Assembly: GCF_042186555.1 (NCBI RefSeq)
Contig: NC_133324.1
Span: 4,778,651-4,842,650, forward strand
Length of the DNA stretch: 64,000 nucleotides
Source: Aquarana catesbeiana
Lineage: Eukaryota; Chordata; Amphibia; Anura; Ranidae
Direction: 5' to 3'
Under the pieces are notes generated by a model, which was not told the origin of the DNA, made no database searches, and saw only the letters and a list, made by a program, of their open reading frames with translations. A program made the translations under genes and the position numbers. Shown here piece by piece: positions 59,201-64,000 of the stretch; positions within the stretch are counted from its first letter, which is position 1; every line of letters starts with the position of its first letter.

Positions 59201-61804
59201 GGCGGCGGTATAACCCAATAGTCCCCCAATTGCTATCTCTCTCATTAGACCCCGAGAAATCAATCCTACAGCGAGTAGACACATCCCATTTCTTCTTTGT
59301 GTAGATGGGGACAGTTGGTGTGTCCATGCTGCGGTTTGTCCCCGCGCTCTGCACCAGGCTGACCTGCTCCGCAATGAACTGCTGGACACCATGACAAGGA
59401 TCGAACTGCCAGTGACCGATCCATCCTTCCCCGACCCGGAGTGCATGCTGAACGTCCTCAGGGCCCTGCTGTCTGGAGGATTCCTCAAGGTGAGGCGAGG
59501 AGAGCCGTGTGTATATCCTCATATATGTCTATAACGGGAGGGACAGCGGGGTGATTTCTTACTGATGATTTCTTGCTGTTCCATTTTTCAGGCTGCTCGG
59601 GATGTGGACGGACAAGGGAACTACGTCATGCTCACTCACAAGCATGTGGCCTATCTGCACCCCTCCTCCGTGTATTATGGCTGCTCCCCTCCCCCGACCT
59701 GGGTCCTCTATCATGACTTCAGCATCACTCAGGACAACTGTATCAGTGTGGCCACCGAAATCCTCCCTGAAATGTGAGTGGCCCCTCATTCATGATCCCG
59801 CCCTTCTGTCCTGCTGGGGTGTGTTCAGGGCCGTCCCGAAAACACAGATTGGGGGAGATTTATTCTCTGTAATATCCAGATACCCCCCCATCCCCCAAAA
59901 TACTTCCTGATATATTGTCTGCTTGGGTCAGTTACCTGGAAGAACTCTCCCCGGCCAATGTTGGAGCTATTTATGAAGTACTGTCTGCCTTCATGTTCAT
60001 GAGTGTTCAGAGACAGATGGAGAACATTCTGAAGGAGAGCATAGAACCTCCCTCCTGGGTGGTAAAGGAGATCATAGCTCCACCCTCTGGGTGGTAAAGG
60101 AGATCATAGCCCCACCCCCTGGGTGGTAATGGAGATCATAGCCCCACCCACTTGGTGGTAAAGGAAATCATAGCACCGCCCCCTGGGTGGTAAAGGAAAT
60201 CATAGCCCCACCCCCTGGGTGGTAAAGGAAATCATAGCCCCACCCCTGGGTGGTAAAGGAAATCATAGCCCCACCCCCTGGGTGGTAAAGGAAATCATAG
60301 CCCCACCCCCTGGGTGGTAAAGGAAATCATAGCACCACCTCCTGGGTGGTAATGGAGATCATAGCTCTGCGTCATGGTTGTTAATTGGGAATCGCTGTTC
60401 TGTCCCTAAGGACATCATAGCCCCACCCCCTGATGGTACAGGAGCTAAAATTCCCACACCTTGGTGGAGAAAGAAATCATAGCCCTGCCCCCTGATGGGA
60501 AAGGAGGTAATATCCCCTGATGCTAAATAAGCTAATATCCCCACCCCTTGGTGGTAAAGGAGATTGTAGTCCATCTCCTTGGGTGGTAATGGAGATCATA
60601 GCCCCACCCCCTGTGTGGTAATGGAGATCATAGCCCACCCCCTGGGTGGTAATGGAGATCATAGCCCACCCCCTGGGTGGTAATGGAGATCATAGCCCCA
60701 CCCCCTGGGTGGTAATGGAGATCATAGCCCCACCCCCTGGGTGGTAATGGAGCTCAAAGCCCCGCCCCCTGGGTGGTAATGGAGCTCAAAGCCTCACCCC
60801 CTGGGTGGTAATGGAGATCATAGCCCCACCCCCTGGGTGGTAATGGAGATCATAGCCCTACACTCTGGGTGGTCATGGAGATCATATTTTCCCCTTGGGT
60901 AAAAGAGATCATAATTTTGCCCTGTGGTTGGTAGTAGGGAATCGCTGTCCTACCCCCAGTGGTAAAGGAGCTTATAGCCCCACCCCGATGGTAAAGAAGT
61001 TAATACCCCCACCCCTTGGTTGGTGGTAGAGTAGATCATAGCCCCACCCCTAAAGGTAAATAAGCTCAAAGCCCCGCCTTCTGATGGTACAGAAGGTCAA
61101 TTGCTCCAGGTGGTGCAGAAAGTTGGCGAGGAGAATCTGACTAGGAGATCAATGCCAGCTCATATATTTTTAATTGATAAATGTATAATGATTTTCTCTG
61201 TCCCTCCTGCCCCCACCAGGTGCAGTGTAATTTAAAGGGGAACTCCCTTTTTATTCAGTTGTGGACCAGAATTGTATCGGTTAGTGTCTCCTGACTGCCG
61301 GTCCTGGCTGAGCCTGGCTTTCCTGCTCTCCCCATAATATGTTCAAGTAATGGAGCGTTATCTCCTTCCATGAGAATATAGGAGAATGCAGTCTGGAGAG
61401 TGTCACCAGAACAGGAAGTAAAGGGGAATCTCATCATGGGGCAACACTTCATCACTCCAACCAGAACTGAAAATAGAAGTTTGTGTCCAGTAGAGAGACC
61501 CCAATCCTGCCCCATCTGTATTGTGTAGGCTCGGCAGAGAGGTCCGGGACCTCGTCCTGCCACTGACCACAGTGCCGTTCACTGATCCCATCTCTCCTCT
61601 GCCCCCTGCAGGTTGGTGGAATTTGCCCCTCAATATTACCTGAGTAACCTGCCAGCCAGTGAGAGTCGGGACCTTCTGATGGAGTTGAGGGACAAGCTGC
61701 AGGATGAAGAGACGCATCCGGAACAGAACGAGGAAGAGGATGACCATGAAGGGGAGGAGGAGGAGGTGGAGGTGGAGGAGAAGGATTCCTGCTCTCTGCA
61801 GTGA
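37810..61804 (+). CDS. dqx1: DQX1-like DEAH/RHA-family helicase homologue (whole gene)
   Basis: Coding join: 37810-38211, 38779-38972, 42020-42398, 43201-43443, 43733-43829, 50924-51082, 51191-51382, 53141-53263, 59305-59489, 59592-59773, 61612-61804; 2,349 nt, 782 residues plus TGA. Every junction is GT-AG and keeps frame. Residues 1-85 are an acidic repeat tail; the helicase core begins at NPFDGLPFSSRYY, followed by Walker A GEAGSGRST (125-133, Arg131 for Lys), motif II DEVD (225-228), MTSPAL for motif III, VLVFLASEE (motif IV), LTTAVAELSFSL (motif V) and a lost QRxGRAGR motif VI. The helical C-terminal region carries ALEDLDYLAALDDDG, and an OB-fold region holds GNYVMLTHKHVAYLHPSS and PTWVLYHDFSIT. 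The tail is acidic and ends SCSLQ. Human DQX1 is about 717 residues (recalled); the excess is mainly the acidic N- and C-terminal stretches. DQX1 is an orphan relative of DHX helicases without a settled biochemical role. Here ATPase activity looks unlikely. Confidence 0.93.
37819..37995 (+). repeat. Coding 36-bp minisatellite (12-residue acidic repeat)
   Basis: Four 36-bp units and a fifth of 33 bp, in frame, encode EKVSSEDRDEDE and variants (EKVPSEDREEES). The period is a multiple of three, unlike the 31-bp array just upstream, so expansion does not break the frame. The product is a strongly acidic, probably disordered N-terminal tail that I do not recall in mammalian DQX1. Confidence 0.93.
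38371..38646. repeat. 34-bp minisatellite in intron 2
   Basis: About eight copies of a 34-bp unit containing GGTATAGTGGCCCCTTAGTG and TCCCGGTGTTTGGA. The remaining 130 bases to the next exon include a diverged GGGCCCC-rich tail and a normal acceptor, TGTGTCCTCTCAG. Confidence 0.93.
38779..38972 (+). CDS. dqx1: dqx1 coding exon 2
   Basis: The acceptor is CCTCTCAG and the donor AG then GTGAGCC. It encodes VPQWCAEFALSQEYSEG, then the motif Ia region SSQPHAAAAFSLAVRVADEM (the DEAH consensus TQPRR is not kept), and LNLGHEVGFSVPHEDCTT. Exon length is 194 nt, so the last codon is split 2+1 and completed as Arg199 by the next exon. Confidence 0.93.
38973..39361. other. Start of intron 3, no gene seen
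   Basis: Intronic sequence with a G run near 39,007 and a degenerate pyrimidine-rich stretch at about 39,230-39,330 in which CTCTTCC/ACTTTCC/CCGAACTC-like words recur imperfectly. Short frames here resemble no family I know. Confidence 0.5.
39362..41240. repeat. 34-bp minisatellite in intron 3, inverted relative to the upstream array
   Basis: About 52 copies of a 33-34 bp unit with ACCGCCATGACCCAACAGCC followed by CATACCAAAACCCT or TTACCATAACCCT. This is the reverse complement of the family at 32.1-35.15 kb. Both 33-bp (CAGCCTTACC) and 34-bp (CAGCCCTTACC) forms occur, and part of the array recurs at an offset of 488 bp (marker CATAACTCTACC near 39,814 and 40,302). The right end decays from about 41,110. 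Confidence 0.94.
41241..41317. repeat. Perfect palindrome, 35-bp arms, 7-bp loop
   Basis: The left arm at 41241-41275 begins CCTTGCCATGACCCAATGGC; the right arm at 41283-41317 is its exact reverse complement, ending GGTCATGGCAAGG. The spacer is ATGACCC. The arms are minisatellite-derived sequence, so the array folds back on itself at its edge. Confidence 0.95.
41357..41931. mobile_element. Tc1/mariner-type MITE with long inverted ends (intron 3)
   Basis: The left end is CAGTTGTGCTCAAAAGTTTG and the right end reverse-complements to CAGTCCTGCTCAAAAGTCTG, both flanked by TA. The inverted match continues inward through CCTGGCAGA and, nearer the middle, ATTGAAAATATGACCGATCG with its complement at 41,850-41,876. 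The total is 575 bp with no transposase frame, so it is a non-autonomous element. It lies 88 bp before exon 3. Confidence 0.82.
42020..42398 (+). CDS. dqx1: dqx1 coding exon 3 (motifs II-IV)
   Basis: The acceptor is TTCTCCGGTAG and the donor GAGGAG then GTGTGTG. It encodes FCWDSLLLQELTSN, VVILDEVDERTVATDLLLGL (motif II DEVD in place of DEAQ/DEAH), LRLVVMTSPALQPRLLEF (motif III region lacking SAT) and PGDVLVFLASEE (motif IV). No stop or frameshift. The 126 whole codons align with DQX1 as I recall it. Confidence 0.93.
42426..43166. repeat. 35-bp minisatellite filling intron 4
   Basis: About 21 copies of a 35-bp unit with TGTATGATGGGGGTTGGGGT and GTGTACCCCGATATC. The array starts within 30 bp of the splice donor and ends about 35 bp before the next acceptor. 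The unit resembles the donor flank itself (GTGTGTGATTGTATGATGGGG), so it may have grown from it, leaving many donor-like GGTGTGTA words in the intron. Confidence 0.93.
43201..43443 (+). CDS. dqx1: dqx1 coding exon 4 (motif V region)
   Basis: The acceptor is TTCTTCTTCACAG and the donor CAATCT then GTGAGT. It encodes EVQRCSAALLTES, MALLPSAGSSIQSVYEA and VFLTTAVAELSFSLTGIQFV, ending IDTGSEVQS. In active DEAH helicases the same place reads close to STNIAETSLT; here TTAVAELSFS keeps the hydrophobic pattern but not the conserved Asn and Thr. 81 codons, phase 0 at both ends. Confidence 0.92.
43733..43829 (+). CDS. dqx1: dqx1 coding exon 5 (degenerate motif VI)
   Basis: The acceptor is TCTTCTCTTCCAG and the donor GATG then GTAAATA. 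It encodes VYNPRIRADSQVQRLISKSR then AEIRRMRAQGPDG. Canonical motif VI QRxGRAGR, which supplies the arginine finger, is replaced by EIRRMRAQG. The exon is 97 nt, ending in phase 1. Confidence 0.92.
44048..44709. repeat. 34-bp minisatellite in intron 6
   Basis: About 19 copies of a 34-bp unit with AGGCGGTAGAGTAGACGGCC followed by CCCCAGCCGATTTC. It passes directly into the next array at its right edge. Confidence 0.93.
44710..46432. repeat. 37-bp minisatellite with 325-bp higher-order repeat (intron 6)
   Basis: About 47 copies of a 37-bp unit with ACATACAGAAGTGGCTCATG and GGGTACAGGTGTAGAGG. A short 29-bp form lacking GTGTAGAG recurs, and the variant TCATCGGG falls near 44,963, 45,288 and 45,613, 325 bp apart (8 x 37 + 29). 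The array is therefore partly a nine-unit higher-order repeat. Confidence 0.93.
46433..47940. other. Intron 6 sequence, no gene recognised
   Basis: Non-repetitive sequence with short frames only. The right part, from about 47,000, could be an unrecognised 5' portion of the DIRS remnant that follows, but I cannot match it to gag, reverse transcriptase or RNase H. The direction would be plus. Confidence 0.4.
48950..49200 (-). mobile_element. Antisense poly(T)-headed insertion, probable LINE/SINE 3' end
   Basis: A run of about 17 T introduces about 230 bases of AT-rich sequence (AAAGAGTTTTATTGTCGTAC and onward) that interrupts the DIRS recombinase frame; the frame resumes at about 49,225. A poly(A)-tailed element inserted in minus orientation fits. 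CATCTTTTCTTC before and CATCCTTTCTTTTC after may be a diverged target-site duplication. Family not recognised. Confidence 0.5.
49238..50566 (+). repeat. 51-bp minisatellite derived from the DIRS recombinase C-terminus
   Basis: About 26 copies of a 51-bp unit containing GATATCCAGGCCTCATCTGA and TACCAGCTTCAGG, then TGTAAGGTCCTTCAGGGG. One plus frame reads DIQASSDTSFRCKVLQG per unit, the sequence near the end of DIRS tyrosine recombinases. Because 51 is 17 codons, the frame stays open for hundreds of residues. The first units (VDVRTSSKTSF, VGVQTSSGPSF) are the most divergent and probably closest to the ancestral single copy. Confidence 0.92.
50924..51082 (+). CDS. dqx1: dqx1 coding exon 6
   Basis: The acceptor is CTTCCCTCTCTAG and the donor CGGCCTG then GTAAGAG. 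It encodes GICYRLYPESTFESRM, FSPPRILQENLSRMVLLLKR and LDIADLGQCDFLDRP. This is the segment after motif VI leading into the winged-helix/ratchet part. 159 nt, phases 1 to 1. Confidence 0.92.
51191..51382 (+). CDS. dqx1: dqx1 coding exon 7
   Basis: The acceptor follows a CT-dinucleotide run (CTCTCTCTCTCCTCAG) and the donor is AGCG then GTATGTG. It encodes PEFLMQALEDLDYLAALDDD, GNLSEVGIVMSEFPLDPQ and ACEFQCVSEMLTLAAMLS, the helicase-associated domain shared with DHX proteins. Highly conserved relative to DQX1. Confidence 0.93.
51590..52330. repeat. Degenerate GTGGGTGGAGTTAT-type repeats (intron 8)
   Basis: The phrase AGTGGGTGGAGTTAT (or GGAGTTGTAG) recurs at irregular spacing through AT-rich sequence. 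It looks like the worn edge of the regular array that follows. Confidence 0.7.
52331..52975. repeat. 111-bp minisatellite with 22-bp subunits (intron 8)
   Basis: GTTTATAG...ACTGCACCCTCTGTAG recurs at 52411, 52522, 52633, 52722, 52833 and 52944: spacing 111, 111, 89, 111, 111. The 89-bp interval lacks one 22-bp subunit (AGTGGGTGGAGTTATTGATG plus two bases). Confidence 0.92.
53141..53263 (+). CDS. dqx1: dqx1 coding exon 8
   Basis: The acceptor is TCTCCTGCCGTAG and the donor GAGC then GTGAGTA. It encodes VAPRCFLPPPHSESVLCARR and GDHMTLIHVYDHYKE. GDHMTLIHVYDHYKE corresponds to the GDH-TLLNVY motif shared by DHX helicases. The exon closes in phase 1 and the split codon becomes His with the next exon. 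Confidence 0.9.
53290..53650. repeat. 27-bp minisatellite (54-bp composite) at the start of intron 9
   Basis: Alternating units of about 27 bp, such as GGGGCCAATAAATGGACACC plus CGAGATT and GGGGCCAGCCGCTGGACGCC plus CGAGAGC, with GGGACAGTAATTGG variants. Starts within 30 bp of the donor. Confidence 0.88.
54060..54912 (+). pseudogene. DIRS reverse transcriptase/RNase H fragment
   Basis: The frame at 54067-54462 includes HAPWVFTKVLTAMLALLSSQ GIPF, the segment that in DIRS reverse transcriptases precedes the catalytic YLDD box; no YLDD is visible because frame is lost just after. Further on, NNGHADFLSQKR and RFNNRMDRFASRYKDP are in other frames. Not functional. Confidence 0.72.
54921..55234. 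mobile_element. hAT-type MITE nested in the DIRS remnant
   Basis: The ends CGGCCATTCTCAACC and (reverse complement) CAGCCTTTCTCAACC are inverted repeats. It is flanked by an exact 8-bp target duplication, CTCTAGCA, at 54913-54920 and 55235-55242. Removing it rejoins the DIRS reading. Eight-base duplications and this end sequence indicate the hAT superfamily. 314 bp, no transposase. Confidence 0.92.
55745..56232. mobile_element. Non-autonomous DNA transposon with TTAA target site, nested in DIRS
   Basis: TTAA occurs at 55745-55748 and 56229-56232. Just inside, AGCGGACCTTCAG faces (reverse complement) AAAAGGAACTGCAG, a diverged inverted repeat. TTAA duplication fits piggyBac or Kolobok superfamilies. 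It separates recombinase fragments of the DIRS element. It contains a (GTT)n run near 55,800 and T runs. Confidence 0.65.
56260..56515. repeat. Possible further dispersed repeat inside the DIRS recombinase region
   Basis: Includes GCTTCGTCACCGGGTCACATGACTTCCTCAGG, split here as GCTTCGTCACCGGG and TCACATGACTTCCTCAGG, wording typical of a common anuran repeat. It interrupts the recombinase similarity, which resumes after about 56,520. Ends not defined. Confidence 0.4.
56520..57140 (+). pseudogene. DIRS tyrosine recombinase C-terminal fragment
   Basis: Frames at 56568-57037 contain LSKVVLALHLNQDIFLLSLC and, after a shift, YASWSSAHTFSQSYQVELLA followed by SSDASFRSNIPQ. These are the catalytic-domain segments of DIRS recombinases. 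The last words correspond to the unit expanded into the 51-bp minisatellite of the other copy; here it is present once. Confidence 0.78.
57507..58903. mobile_element. TA-flanked non-autonomous element nested in the previous one
   Basis: The left end CCGTATTTATCGGCGTATAA and the right end, reverse-complemented, CCATATTTATCGTCGTATAA, are inverted repeats, each with TA outside. This end family is one I recognise from ranids. The 1.4-kb interior is mostly a short tandem array. Confidence 0.8.
57905..58795. repeat. 14/15-bp minisatellite inside the nested element
   Basis: About 60 copies of two interleaved forms, GGGAAGGCTGCACTG (15 bp) and ACATGGCTGCACTG or ACAAGGCTTCACTG (14 bp). Minus-strand frames rich in CQCSHVSAAFPS are by-products. 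Confidence 0.92.
59305..59489 (+). CDS. dqx1: dqx1 coding exon 9
   Basis: The acceptor is TTCTTCTTTGTGTAG and the donor CTCAAG then GTGAGGC. It encodes HGDSWCVHAAVCPRALHQAD, LLRNELLDTMTRIELPVTDP and LNVLRALLSGGFLK. W-C and the LR-EL-D-M-RIELP pattern match the DQX1/DHX helical region. 185 nt, phase 1 to phase 0. Confidence 0.92.
59592..59773 (+). CDS. dqx1: dqx1 coding exon 10 (OB-fold)
   Basis: The acceptor is CCATTTTTCAG and the donor GAAAT then GTGAGTG. It encodes AARDVDGQGNYVMLTHKHVA, YLHPSSVYYG and PTWVLYHDFSITQDNCISVA, the OB-fold domain found at the end of DEAH/RHA helicases (pattern VA--D-G-Y---HK-V-LHPSS...WVLY). No stops; the last codon is completed as Met719. Confidence 0.93.
60030..61110. 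repeat. 32-bp minisatellite in intron 11
   Basis: About 27 recognisable copies of a 32-bp unit with GGGTGGTAAAGGAAATCATA and GCCCCACCCCCT, worn after about 60,880. Each unit carries a donor-like GGTAAAGG or GGTAATGG. Length of unit equals that of the large satellite but the sequence is unrelated. Confidence 0.92.
61120..61611. other. End of intron 11, possible dispersed repeat, no gene
   Basis: Sequence from about 61,235 (AAGGGGAACTCCCTTTTTAT and onward) has the look of a dispersed repeat but I cannot name it. It runs to the acceptor CTGCCCCCTGCAG. No convincing frame. Confidence 0.4.
61612..61804 (+). CDS. dqx1: dqx1 last coding exon (acidic C-terminus, stop)
   Basis: It completes ATG as Met719 and encodes LVEFAPQYYLSNLPASESRD then LLMELRDKLQDEE, matching the end of the OB-fold region of DQX1. 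A Glu-rich tail (EEEDDHEGEEEEVEVEEKDS) follows and the protein ends CSLQ before TGA at 61802-61804. The acidic tail is longer than the human one as I recall it, while the final residues resemble it (VLQ versus SLQ). Confidence 0.93.
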
Positions 61805-63036
61805 GGACGTCTCTCAGGACTTGATGTGCACTTTATCTGCTGAGCCAATGAGAGGGAAGAGCTAAGCACTTGCAGTTGCTGGCTCTGGGATCCGGTCCAG
61901 TCTCCACCCTGAACTGGAAAATACAAGATTCGCTGAGCGACCATGCCTCTCTGCCAGTCATGTAGCTTAGTTTGTGCAGCTGGGAACCCATGGGCATTCA
62001 GATCATGTGTATAGCATTGAGGAGCTTGGCCAGTCAGGAGAGAGCTAATTACTAATAATAATCCATGGCCCAACCCTCATAATCCCCTGGCCCTGCCAGC
62101 GGTACCCTTGGGTCACAAATACCCTTAACTGGCAGCAGTTGTGGATTCTGTGTGTTTGTTGAGCCTCCTATGGGAATCCACTCGTTTTTTGCTGCACAGC
62201 GACTGTAGTATTTCTATGCTTTTATACAGCTATGGAAATCTCCCCTCTAAGTGATCTGATTGGAGGGTGCTGCAATGGGTGCAGCTCTTAGGCCTGGGCA
62301 AAACATAACCCCCTTCCCCATTCCTCTATAATCCATTCTATATGTTTGTTTTACCACGTGAACCAAGATTTACGCACCTCAGTCCATCGTCCATGACCCT
62401 TGCTGGTGCTGTTTCTGGGGGGCTGCTAATCGAGCGCTGCTGATGTTGCTGGGCCAAGTGGTCCTCGACGGTCCCCCATGCTCTGACGTTACCGTTGCAG
62501 ATTGCCTTTAGAGGACCTTGCAGCTGGAGGTAACTGATTAAGAAATGTCCACATTATACGGGCAGTGACATGGACCACCTGCTGTAAGCAGGAGAGGAGA
62601 CTCGGGAGCAGAGCATCAGGTGACCCTGGTCTTAGGTGAGCAGTTAGAGGGGAGATGGGGGAGCCCGGAGTCCAACTTTCACCTGATGTTCTTCTCCTGC
62701 CATATAACAACATTTTCTGGGGTGCTGCCCGGTTCTGACAGTGCTGGACCACATATGATTCAGAAGGGTGCGCGTAGTGATGTAATGGGCGCGGTGCAAA
62801 ACCGGCAGCAAAGGGGGGGTCAGTGACGCTACAAAATTTTATGTGCAAGATTTTATTCAGCACGCAATGTCATATAGTCCAATGTTTTAGGGCCTCGTAG
62901 GGGTCCCCTTCCTATAAACACATATAGTCAGTGGTGACCCATAGCAATCGAAGTCCCTCCACGATGTCCTAATGATGTCATAATCCCGCCCACATGAACA
63001 AGCAGAAAACATAATAGCATGTAATATACATATATA
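61805..63036 (+). other. dqx1: dqx1 3' UTR and downstream flank
   Basis: The 3' untranslated region begins at 61805 and its end is not visible: I found no canonical AATAAA before the Tc1 element (the first is at 63,189, inside that element). No second gene, RNA or tandem repeat was recognised; short frames on both strands lack family resemblance. Confidence 0.55.
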
Positions 63037-64000
63037 CAGTGTCTTGAAAAAGTTTTGATACCCCTTGATATTTCCCACATTTTGTCATGTTACAACCAAA
63101 AACGTAAATGTATTTTATTGGGATTTTATGTGATAGACCAACACAAAGTGTCACATAATTGTGAAGTAGAAGGAAAATGATAAATGATACAAATAAATCT
63201 GTGTGTGGGGGGGCATTTGTATGGCGCCCCCCGGAGTCAATACTTTGTAGAACCCCCTTTCTCTGCAAGTCTATTTGGGGATGTCTCTACCAGCTTTGCA
63301 CATCTAGAGAGGACATTTCTGCCCATTCTTCTTTGTAAAATATCTCAAACTCTGTCAGATTGGATGGAGAGCGTCTGTGAACAACAATTTTCAAGTCTTG
63401 CCACAGATTCTCAATGTGATTTAGGTCTGGACTGTGACTGGGCCATTCTAACACATGAATATGCTTTGATCTAAACCATTCCATTGTAGCTTTGGCTGTA
63501 TGTTTAGGGTCGTTGTCCTGCTGGAAGGTGAACCTCCGCCCAGTCTCAAGTCTTTTGTAGACTCTAACAGGTTTTCTTCTAAGATTGTCCTGTATTTGTC
63601 TCCATCCATCTTCCCATCAACTCTGACCAGCTTCCCTGTCCCTGCTGAAGAAAAGCATCCCCACCACATGATGCTGCCACCGCCATGTTTCACAGTGGGG
63701 ATGGTGTGTTCAGGGTGATGGGCAGTGTTAGTTTTCCCCTACACATAGCGTTTTGCTTTTAGGCCAAAAAGTTGAATTTTGGTCTCCTCTGACCAGAGCA
63801 CCTTCTTCCACATGCTTGCTGTGTCCTCCACATGGCTTTTCACAAACTACAAACAGGACTTCTTATGACTTTCTTTCACCAATGTCTTTCTTCTTGTCAC
63901 TCTTCCATAAAGGGCAGATTTGTGGAGAACACGACTAATAGTTGTCCTGTGGACAGATTCTCCCACCTGAGCTGTGGATCTCTGCAGCTCCTCCAGAGTT
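63037..64000 (-). mobile_element. Tc1/mariner transposon, decayed, cut by window end
   Basis: The terminal repeat CAGTGTCTTGAAAAAGTTTT follows TA at 63035-63036. The element runs minus-strand: MKHGGGSIMWWGCFSSAGTG, then DNDPKH-type and SPDLNHIENLWQDLK segments of a DD34E transposase. The frame breaks near 63,540 (LRLGGG instead of continuing to the FQQD segment) and again near 63,290, where a shift produces an early stop. The 5' part of the transposase lies beyond the window. Non-functional. Confidence 0.9.
63287..63693 (-). pseudogene. Tc1 transposase C-terminal half, frameshifted
   Basis: Two overlapping minus-strand frames (63448-63693 and 63287-63484) together cover the catalytic domain, with the second Asp in a QQDNDPKH-like context near 63,515 and the final Glu in IENLWQDLK near 63,410. 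They are in different frames because of a single-base indel near 63,540, so no intact enzyme can be made. Confidence 0.88.

Larger units (their letters stand above)
53834..59223 (+). mobile_element. DIRS-type retrotransposon remnant with nested insertions (intron 9)
   Basis: The left end reads GACTGTCGTGTTATACTGCC and the right end, reverse-complemented, GACTATTGGGTTATACCGCC; these are inverted terminal repeats. In plus order between them are reverse transcriptase fragments (HAPWVFTKVLTAMLALL near 54,350), RNase H/linker fragments (NNGHADFLSQKR near 54,742; MDLLAYRFNNRMDRFASRYK near 54,850) and tyrosine recombinase fragments (55,500-55,700 and 56,520-57,030, including LSKVVLALHLNQDIF and WSSAHTFSQSYQVELLASSD). 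Frameshifts, stops and at least four inserted elements break every frame. It ends 81 bp before exon 9. Confidence 0.85.

Noticed and set aside
63189..63194. AATAAA as the dqx1 polyadenylation signal
   Set aside because: It lies inside the Tc1 element nearly 1.4 kb past the stop; possible but unsupported without transcript data.

Overview
The window is vertebrate nuclear DNA, very probably from a frog and most likely a ranid (Rana/Lithobates type). Three things point there: a spliced vertebrate gene with GT-AG introns; dispersed repeats that I recognise from ranid genomes (for example the block at about 35.2-36.2 kb, the element whose end reads CCTCCCTGGCGGT near 59.07 kb, and DIRS-type tyrosine-recombinase retrotransposons); and the sheer load of minisatellites. 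The species is inference; no search was possible.

Layout. 1-31,102: one uninterrupted GC-rich satellite of a 32-bp unit (about 970 copies) running off the left edge, with 33-bp marker units, a 39-unit higher-order repeat (1,249 bp) and a duplicated block of roughly 7-8.5 kb. 31.1-32.1 kb: AT-rich flank with a Tigger/pogo-like MITE. 32.1-35.15 kb: a G-rich 34-bp minisatellite. 35.15-36.2 kb: a ranid dispersed repeat. 36.2-36.8 kb: CpG-rich putative promoter with YY1-like sites and nine CGGAAG (ETS-type) cores at 21-22 bp spacing. 37.8-61.8 kb: the only protein-coding gene I can support, dqx1 (DEAH/RHA-family helicase homologue), plus strand, eleven coding exons giving 782 residues. The rest of the window: 3' flank and, from 63,037, a decayed Tc1/mariner element on the minus strand, cut by the window end.

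The gene. All eleven coding exons join in frame with consensus splice sites and match DQX1 along its length. The family's odd helicase motifs are pushed further here: the Walker A lysine is Arg131, motif II reads DEVD, and motifs III, V and VI are degenerate, so an ATPase-dead helicase-like protein is the likely reading. The first coding exon carries an in-frame 36-bp minisatellite that builds an acidic N-terminal tail.

The introns. Introns 1 to 4, 6, 8, 9 and 11 carry tandem arrays, mostly with 31-37 bp units; the short introns 5, 7 and 10 have none. The arrays at 32.1-35.15 kb and 39.36-41.3 kb are the same sequence family in opposite orientation, bracketing promoter and first exons, and the second ends in a perfect 35-bp-arm palindrome. 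Introns 6 and 9 each hold a same-strand DIRS remnant whose right terminal repeat lies 46 and 81 bp before the next exon. In the intron-6 copy the 3' end of the recombinase ORF has grown into an in-frame 51-bp minisatellite; the intron-9 copy hosts nested transposons, one with an exact 8-bp hAT-type target duplication. No rRNA, tRNA, CRISPR or bacterial-type feature was seen.
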